NCBI RefSeq assembly: GCF_023015625.1
Contig: NZ_JALKAH010000003.1
Location: 496,001-560,000 of the forward strand
Direction: 5' to 3'
Length of the DNA: 64,000 nucleotides
Source: Yoonia sp. F2084L
Lineage (GTDB): Bacteria; Pseudomonadota; Alphaproteobacteria; Rhodobacterales; Rhodobacteraceae
Shown: piece by piece, positions 59,228 to 64,000 of the stretch
How positions within the stretch are numbered: the first letter of the stretch is position 1
Layout of the letters: every line of letters begins with the position of its first letter
The notes under the pieces: model-generated
The model's input: the letters and a program-made list of their open reading frames with translations, nothing else
The model's database searches: none
What the model was told of the DNA's origin: nothing
Translations under genes and position numbers: made by a program

Positions 59228-60223
59228 TTATCCAATCGCGTGCCGCCACTGGGCGGAATAGGCACCGGTGACGTGATGTTCGAGTTGCCGTTCGATGTCG
59301 CCCAACAGGCTTGATGCGCCAAAGCGGAAGAGGTCGGGTTGCAGCCAGCGGTCGCCTAATTCGTCTTTGATCATGCTGAGGTAAACCAGCGCATCTTTGG
59401 CCTTGCTGATCCCGCCCGCAGGTTTGTAGCCGACTTTCACGCCCGTCCGGTCTTCATAGTCGCGAATGGCGCGGATCATCGTCAGTGTGACAGGCAAGGT
59501 CGCGTTGATGGGTTCTTTGCCTGTCGAAGTCTTGATGAAATCTGCCCCGGCCATCATGCAAACCAGCGACGCGCGGGCGACGTTGCGCAGCGTGCCGAGT
59601 TCGCCTGTGGCAAGGATCGCTTTGACGTGGGCATCGCCGCAGGCAGCCCGCATTTCCTTCATCTCATCATAGAGCGCTTGCCAGTTGCCGGTCAGCACAT
59701 GGCGGCGGCTGATCACGATGTCGATTTCCGCAGCACCGGCTGCAACGCTTTCGCCAATCTCGGCGATGCGCAGGTGGAAAGGAGAGAGGCCAGCCGGAAA
59801 ACCGGTAGAGACCGCAGCGACAGGGATGCCCGTGCCTTGCAGCGCATCAACGGCCGTCGGCACCATGTCGTGATAGACACAGATGGCACCCGTGGTCAGG
59901 CCCTCCATGCCGAGCGCTTCGAGGATTGGTTGTGCGACGGGTTGGCGTGCTTTGGCGCAGAGGCGGCGCACGCGGCCTTTGCTGTCGTCGCCGGAAAGTG
60001 TTGTCAGATCCATCAGGCTGATTGCTTTGCACAGCCATGCGGCTTGGTAGTCTTTCTTGACGCTGCGCCTGCCGGGCAGCGTCTTGGCCCGCCGTTCAAT
60101 CGCGGATGTATTCGCCTGCACGGCCATGACCCAATCAAGGTCAAGCGGCATGCCATCGTTGCGCGGCATCTGGACTTGGGGCAGTTGCGATGTGGTCATC
60201 GTTGGGGTTTGCGTCGTTTGCAA
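59228..60223 (-). CDS. deoC: Deoxyribose-phosphate aldolase
   Basis: A 331-residue class I aldolase that splits 2-deoxyribose 5-phosphate into acetaldehyde and glyceraldehyde 3-phosphate. The Schiff-base lysine is in ADFIKTSTGKEPINATLP, with VGYKPAGGISKAKDALVYL and IDIVISRRHVLTGNWQALYDEM. The N-terminus LDLDWVMAVQANTSAIERRAKTLPGRRSVKKDYQAAWLCKAI is of the long eukaryote-like type. I chose the TTG at 60223 because AGGAGG stands 5 nt upstream; an ATG at 60199 is the alternative. It is between the AraC regulator and ALDH16. Confidence 0.94.
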   Translation of the reverse strand: MQTTQTPTMTTSQLPQVQMPRNDGMPLDLDWVMAVQANTSAIERRAKTLPGRRSVKKDYQAAWLCKAISLMDLTTLSGDDSKGRVRRLCAKARQPVAQPILEALGMEGLTTGAICVYHDMVPTAVDALQGTGIPVAAVSTGFPAGLSPFHLRIAEIGESVAAGAAEIDIVISRRHVLTGNWQALYDEMKEMRAACGDAHVKAILATGELGTLRNVARASLVCMMAGADFIKTSTGKEPINATLPVTLTMIRAIRDYEDRTGVKVGYKPAGGISKAKDALVYLSMIKDELGDRWLQPDLFRFGASSLLGDIERQLEHHVTGAYSAQWRHAIG

Positions 60224-60298
60224 ATTGGCCTCCTGCGGTGCCGGATCAGGGTCGCACTTCGCCGCAGTCTTGGCAAGTTTTGACCATTTGATCAAATC

Positions 60299-61132
60299 TT
60301 ATGTTGGCTGGACAACCTGTCTTTGGAATTTTTGTCGATATTGTAGCGGGGTCAACCCATAGGCTGCGCGGAACAGTTTGTGAAAATGCGACATGTTGGG
60401 GATGCCGCAATCAGCCGCAATTTCACTGATCGCTTCGTTATCGGTGGTGAGTGCGCGGGCTGCATGCTGCATGCGGATCTGATTGACGTAGTCGGAGGGG
60501 GTCAGCCCAAAGTGTTTACGCATCATCCGGCTGACATGTGGATGCGCTTTGCCGGCCACACTGACTAGTCCGGCAGAACCCGCACGGAAGACCTCGATTG
60601 ATTTAGCGGCGGTGCAGGCCTGCGCAAGCCAAGGCGGGATGTCACTGCCAAAGCTCTGCGCTGTCAGATCGGCGCAAAGTGGCAGTAAAAACGCCTCTGC
60701 CGCGAGCGTATCGCATGCGCTGTTTTCGAGTTGCACGGCGGCATGGTTCAACGCGGCCAATTGCCGGATATCGCGGTGCGTTGTTACTGGTCCGCCTTTG
60801 GACCAGAACAGATGGCCTTGCACGCTGGGGTGTCGCTTTGCCAGCGATTTGATCGTCGCAGGATGAATGCAAAGTGACACGACAAGCGCCTGATCGCCAC
60901 GGCCTTGCAAAGCATGGGTCTGACCGGGACGCAGGAAGACGATGTCGCCTTCTTGCAGCGTTTCCGTCTGTTCGGCTAGATGGTGCCGGACGCGACCATT
61001 CAGTATCCAGAAAAGCTCGAAAAAGTCATGATCATGCAGGCTACGTGGCCGCGTTGGGGCCAGCGTAGCCCGTGTGAGGCGGATCTGTGTTCCCTCTGCA
61101 AGAATGTCGGCATGGCGCAGTATTTGAATCAT
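60299..61132 (-). CDS. AraC family regulator with N-terminal cupin sensor
   Basis: A 277-residue regulator. The N-terminal cupin (SLHDHDFFELFWILNGRVRHHLAEQTETLQEGDIVFLRPGQTHAL) senses a sugar or similar ligand. The C-terminal AraC double HTH (VSVAGKAHPHVSRMMRKHFGLTPSDYVNQIRM, ISEIAADCGIPNMSHFHKLFRAAYGLTPLQYRQKF) binds DNA. It precedes deoC and ALDH16 on the same strand with a 75-bp gap, so it probably regulates them. A pair of direct repeats lies upstream in the divergent gap with rpe. Confidence 0.9.
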   Translation of the reverse strand: MIQILRHADILAEGTQIRLTRATLAPTRPRSLHDHDFFELFWILNGRVRHHLAEQTETLQEGDIVFLRPGQTHALQGRGDQALVVSLCIHPATIKSLAKRHPSVQGHLFWSKGGPVTTHRDIRQLAALNHAAVQLENSACDTLAAEAFLLPLCADLTAQSFGSDIPPWLAQACTAAKSIEVFRAGSAGLVSVAGKAHPHVSRMMRKHFGLTPSDYVNQIRMQHAARALTTDNEAISEIAADCGIPNMSHFHKLFRAAYGLTPLQYRQKFQRQVVQPT

Positions 61133-61154
61133 GATATCAAAATAGCACAGTCAT

Positions 61155-61194
61155 TGCTGCGATGCAGCATAAATCGCAACGTGATGCTGCGATG
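61155..61194. promoter_or_regulatory. Candidate AraC operator: direct repeat TGCTGCGATG
   Basis: TGCTGCGATG occurs at 61155-61164 and 61185-61194, exactly 30 bp apart. The first copy is also half of a TGCTGC-GAT-GCAGCA palindrome (61155-61169). The pair lies between the divergent AraC gene (start 61132) and rpe (61255). AraC proteins bind such direct repeats. Confidence 0.45.
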
Positions 61195-61254
61195 GCGTGA
61201 CAATCGTCGACGGACAGGCTAAATCCTGCGCACGCAACCGACATAAGGTGTCCC

Positions 61255-61932
61255 ATGTCATTTGATCGTTCCATCAAGATTGCCCCGTCCATCCTGTCTG
61301 CGGATTTTGCCAACTTCGGTGCGGAGTGCGAGGCGATTGAGGCCCAAGGTGCTGATTGGGTGCATGTGGATGTCATGGATGGGCATTTTGTGCCGAATAT
61401 CACTTTTGGCCCCGCGACCTGTGCCGCGATCCGTCCGCATATCAAGGGTATAATGGATGTGCATCTGATGATCGCACCTGTTGATCCTTACATCGAAGGC
61501 TTCGCCAAGGCAGGCGCGGACATCATCACCGCTCATGTAGAGGCTGGCCCCCATATTCACCGCACCTTGCAGGCGATCCGTGGCGCAGGGGCCAAGGCAG
61601 GTGTCGCCCTGAACCCCGGCACACCCGCGTCATCGGTTGAGATGCTGTTGGACATGGTCGATCTGGTTTGCGTGATGACTGTGAACCCCGGTTTTGGCGG
61701 GCAGAAGTTCATTCATAGTCAGGTTGAAAAGGTCCGCACGCTGCGTGCCATGATCGGCGATCGGCCCATCCATATTGAGATTGATGGCGGCGTTGATCCG
61801 ACGACCGCCCCTTTGGTGGCTGAAGCTGGTGCGGATGTCTTGGTCGCGGGTTCTGCTGTGTTCCGAGGCGGGTCGGTTAGTAACCCAGCGCCTTATGGTG
61901 AAAACATCCGCGCGATCCGCAACGCGATTTAA
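61255..61932 (+). CDS. rpe: Ribulose-phosphate 3-epimerase
   Basis: A 225-residue TIM-barrel epimerase. [16 protein letters not shown] and [18 protein letters not shown] hold the metal-binding His and Asp; [13 protein letters not shown] and [31 protein letters not shown] complete the site. It interconverts ribulose 5-phosphate and xylulose 5-phosphate. It is divergent from the AraC-deoC-ALDH16 unit, a pentose link that may be meaningful. Confidence 0.95.
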   Translation: MSFDRSIKIAPSILSADFANFGAECEAIEAQGADWVHVDVMDGHFVPNITFGPATCAAIRPHIKGIMDVHLMIAPVDPYIEGFAKAGADIITAHVEAGPHIHRTLQAIRGAGAKAGVALNPGTPASSVEMLLDMVDLVCVMTVNPGFGGQKFIHSQVEKVRTLRAMIGDRPIHIEIDGGVDPTTAPLVAEAGADVLVAGSAVFRGGSVSNPAPYGENIRAIRNAI

Positions 61933-61990
61933 CACCTCTGCACAAAAGCTGCACATTTGCGCAGGCGTCTTTGCACGGCGCACCCGTAGG

Positions 61991-62016
61991 TCCTTTCTGA
62001 ACAAGAACAGAAAGGG
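61991..62016 (+). promoter_or_regulatory. Hairpin sequestering the ribosome site of the DUF4173 gene
   Basis: TCCTTTCTG pairs with CAGAAAGGG (9 bp with one wobble) around an 8-base loop. The AAAGGG of the ribosome site, 6 nt before the ATG at 62023, lies in the 3' arm. Such a hairpin can throttle translation or melt with heat. The structure is visible; the function is inference. Confidence 0.4.
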
Positions 62017-62022
62017 ACAGAT

Positions 62023-63459
62023 ATGGTTGTGCGAGGTGTGCCGCATCGGATTGCGAAGGATGCGTGGTGGCTGGATGATGCCGATCCACCGGCGGGGTTG
62101 CGGGCGGGGCCCGTGCTTATTTTGGCTCTGGTATTGGTCGATGTGCTGGTTTGGGGCGTCCGGCCGGGGCTTGGGCTGGCACTTTGGATGTTGGCCATTG
62201 GTGGTGCCATTGCGCTGACCGTGTTTTACCGGCTTGAGGTACGCCGGTTGGCAAAAGCGAGCGCGATTCTGGTTCTGGCCATCTTGCCCCTGTTTGAGGT
62301 TGTGCAGTTTGGTTCCGTCATGGTCGCCTTGCTGGGCCTTGTAACCTTTGGCGTGATGATCGCAGGCACCCAAGTTGACACGGCAATGCTGTGGCGCGCC
62401 GTGGCGCGCGTGCCGGGGTACGGCATCGTGCAGACGGCGCGTGATGCGTTGGCACTGCGCGTTACCACGCCCTCCAAGGGTAGTCTTCGAGGGTTGCTTT
62501 TCGATTGGGGCCTGCCCGTGGCGGTTGGTGGCGTCTTCCTCATCCTGATGGTTGCTGCGAATCCAATTCTGGATCGGTGGCTGATCAGCTTTGCGGATTT
62601 TGACGTCGATTTTCTGCCGCAGACCGGGCGGGTGGTCTTTTGGGGCCTCGCGGCGCTTGCCGTTTGGCCGTTGCTGCGGCTGGCGGCGATGATGCCCGCC
62701 TTGACCCGTGATAAACCAGCCAAGATCAGAGCCTTACGCTCAGGTTTCCTCAATGAGCGGTCGGTTCTTCGTGCCATGGTGACGTTCAATCTGATTTTTC
62801 TGATCCAAACGACGCTGGATATGGGCATCCTATGGGGCGGTGTGGCGCTGCCGGAGGGCATGACCTATGCCAATTACGCCCATCGCGGCGCCTATCCGCT
62901 GCTGGCGACTGCCTTGATGGCGGGGGTGTTTGCCTTGATGGCGCAACCCTATCTGGGCACCGGGCGCGCTGTGCGGATGTTGTTGTATCTGTGGATTGCG
63001 CAGACCGTTATTTTGGTGATCTCCTCCATCCTGCGGCTTGACCTTTACGTTGATGTCTATGGTCTGACGCGCCTACGGTTCGCGGCATTCGTCTGGATGG
63101 TCGTCGTGGCTTTGGGTCTGGTCCTGATCATCATGCAGATGGTCGGGCGGCACTCGGTTGGTTGGTTTTTCCAGCGCGCTTTTGGGTTGGGGTTGCTTGC
63201 GATTTACCTGTGCAATCTGGTGAACATTGACGGCTACATCGCGCGCCACAACCTGGCCGATGACCGTGACAATGATTACTATCTTTGCAGGCTAAGCGAA
63301 GGTGCGGCCCCGGCCATTCGTGCCCATCAGGTGGCGATAGGTAAGGAGATTTGCGATCCCCATCGCGTTCAGGTGTCCCGACGCGATGATTGGCGTGAAT
63401 GGGGCTACCGCAATGCGCGCCTGCATCGTAGTTTGGCCGAAATGGAGACGAACCTATGA
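62023..63459 (+). CDS. DUF4173 family polytopic membrane protein
   Basis: A 478-residue membrane protein with about eleven hydrophobic segments and a DUF4173-like centre (FLNERSVLRAMVTFNLIFLIQTTLDMGILWGGVALPEGMTYANYAHRGAYPLLATALMAGVFALMA). The C-terminal 90 residues are soluble and charged (DDRDNDYYLCRLSEGA). Its stop overlaps the response-regulator start (ATGA). Function unknown; coupling to a two-component system suggests a membrane or envelope response role. Confidence 0.85.
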   Translation: MVVRGVPHRIAKDAWWLDDADPPAGLRAGPVLILALVLVDVLVWGVRPGLGLALWMLAIGGAIALTVFYRLEVRRLAKASAILVLAILPLFEVVQFGSVMVALLGLVTFGVMIAGTQVDTAMLWRAVARVPGYGIVQTARDALALRVTTPSKGSLRGLLFDWGLPVAVGGVFLILMVAANPILDRWLISFADFDVDFLPQTGRVVFWGLAALAVWPLLRLAAMMPALTRDKPAKIRALRSGFLNERSVLRAMVTFNLIFLIQTTLDMGILWGGVALPEGMTYANYAHRGAYPLLATALMAGVFALMAQPYLGTGRAVRMLLYLWIAQTVILVISSILRLDLYVDVYGLTRLRFAAFVWMVVVALGLVLIIMQMVGRHSVGWFFQRAFGLGLLAIYLCNLVNIDGYIARHNLADDRDNDYYLCRLSEGAAPAIRAHQVAIGKEICDPHRVQVSRRDDWREWGYRNARLHRSLAEMETNL

Positions 63460-64000
63460 TCCTTGTGGCCGATGATGATGCCCAGATCCGCGATGTTGTG
63501 CGGATTGCCCTGACCCAAGCGGGGCTAGGCGTGGCCGAGGCGGGTGATGGCCGCGCCGCCCTTGAAACGGCCCAGAGCCTGCGCCCCGATCTGATCATCC
63601 TTGATATCGGCATGCCAGAGATGGACGGGCTGGAGGTGTGCCGCGCTTTGCGCAAAACCTCGGCTGTGCCGATCCTGTTTTTGACAGCGCAAGCGGATGA
63701 GATTGATCGCGTCGTGGGGCTGGAACTGGGGGCGGACGACTATGTATCCAAACCGTTTTCCCCGCGCGAACTGGTGGCGCGTGTGCGTGCCATTCTGAAG
63801 CGTAGCAATGGCGAAGTTGCAGATCAGGCGGTCTTGCGGCGTGGGATCATCAGCGTCGATCCGGCGCGGCATCTTTGCCATGTGAATGATGCTGCGGTGA
63901 CGCTGACATCGCGCGAAATGGATCTTCTTGAGCGTCTGATTGCGCGCCCAGATCACGTGATGTCGCGCCCGCAGCTTGTCGATGCGATCTATGGCACCAA
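63456..64000 (+). CDS. OmpR family response regulator (3' end cut by window)
   Basis: The visible 181 residues start MILVADDDAQIRDVVRIALTQAG, with the acidic pocket at 6-8. The phospho-acceptor is Asp50 (DLIILDIGMPEMDG), and LTAQADEIDRVVGLELGADDYVSKPFSPRELVARVRAIL contains the conserved Thr and Lys. The OmpR/PhoB winged-helix domain begins after about residue 125 (VTLTSREMDLLERLIARPDHVMSRPQLVDAIYG) and is cut by the window edge. The ATG overlaps the DUF4173 stop by 4 nt. A sensor kinase gene probably follows. Confidence 0.93.
   Translation, partial: MILVADDDAQIRDVVRIALTQAGLGVAEAGDGRAALETAQSLRPDLIILDIGMPEMDGLEVCRALRKTSAVPILFLTAQADEIDRVVGLELGADDYVSKPFSPRELVARVRAILKRSNGEVADQAVLRRGIISVDPARHLCHVNDAAVTLTSREMDLLERLIARPDHVMSRPQLVDAIYGT

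Noticed and set aside
1-64000. tRNA, rRNA, CRISPR, insertion sequence or prophage
   Set aside because: None seen: no cloverleaf-like or rRNA-like sequence, no regularly spaced direct repeats, and no transposase, integrase or phage structural gene.

Overview
The window is chromosomal DNA from an alphaproteobacterium of the Rhodobacteraceae, most likely the Roseobacter group. Supporting signs: high G+C, an fmt gene preceded by three peptide deformylase-type genes, a split cobalamin locus with CobN, CobW, BluB, DUF1636 and Lin0512 genes, families I associate with this family (DUF6638, DUF6732, DUF1523), an ALDH16-type aldehyde dehydrogenase next to deoC, and two dispersed repeat families. I saw no rRNA, tRNA, CRISPR array, transposase or phage gene.

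Layout. 1-2.1 kb: end of an EnvC-like gene, the S41 protease ctpA, and a DUF1203 gene. 2.2-10.4 kb (minus): a tightly packed operon that looks like a glycine-betaine/dimethylglycine/sarcosine demethylation module, with an XRE-cupin regulator, a GFA-family protein, two FAD-GcvT dehydrogenases, a PNPOx-like protein, a betaine-homocysteine methyltransferase-like protein and a GbdR-like AraC regulator. 10.5-13.2 kb: thiolase, zinc-type dehydrogenase and free methionine-R-sulfoxide reductase. 13.4-18.4 kb: mixed metabolic genes and one AT-rich orphan.

18.4-43.6 kb: cobalamin synthesis in three blocks. A minus block (cobW, a GNAT gene, cobN, cobO, a YrbL-like gene, two Lin0512 genes, bluB), a minus block (DUF1636, cobC, cobD) and a plus block (DUF6732, cbiX, cobH, cobL, cobI, a cbiG-cobJ fusion, cobM). 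Between them lie smc, a dipeptidase, a MltB-type transglycosylase, a receiver-domain protein and a glutathionyl-hydroquinone reductase. I found no CobA, CobG/CobZ, CobF, CobK, CobB, CobQ or nucleotide-loop genes here, so the pathway is completed elsewhere. Both a late (CobN) and an early (CbiX) cobalt chelatase type are present.

43.7-49.3 kb: a hypothetical, a MalY/PatB-like lyase, a small HTH regulator with its membrane partner and two matching operators, three deformylase paralogues plus fmt, and an L,D-transpeptidase. 49.5-56.8 kb: an eight-gene plus-strand cluster of unknown function (coiled-coil protein, small membrane proteins, a 373-aa orphan, an AAA+ ATPase, DUF6638, DUF1523). This is the best candidate for an undescribed system. 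56.9-61.1 kb (minus): AraC regulator, deoC and ALDH16, a likely deoxyribose/acetaldehyde module. 61.3-64 kb: rpe, a DUF4173 membrane protein and the start of an OmpR-type response regulator cut by the window edge.

All calls come from reading the sequence and remembered family features; no database search was run.
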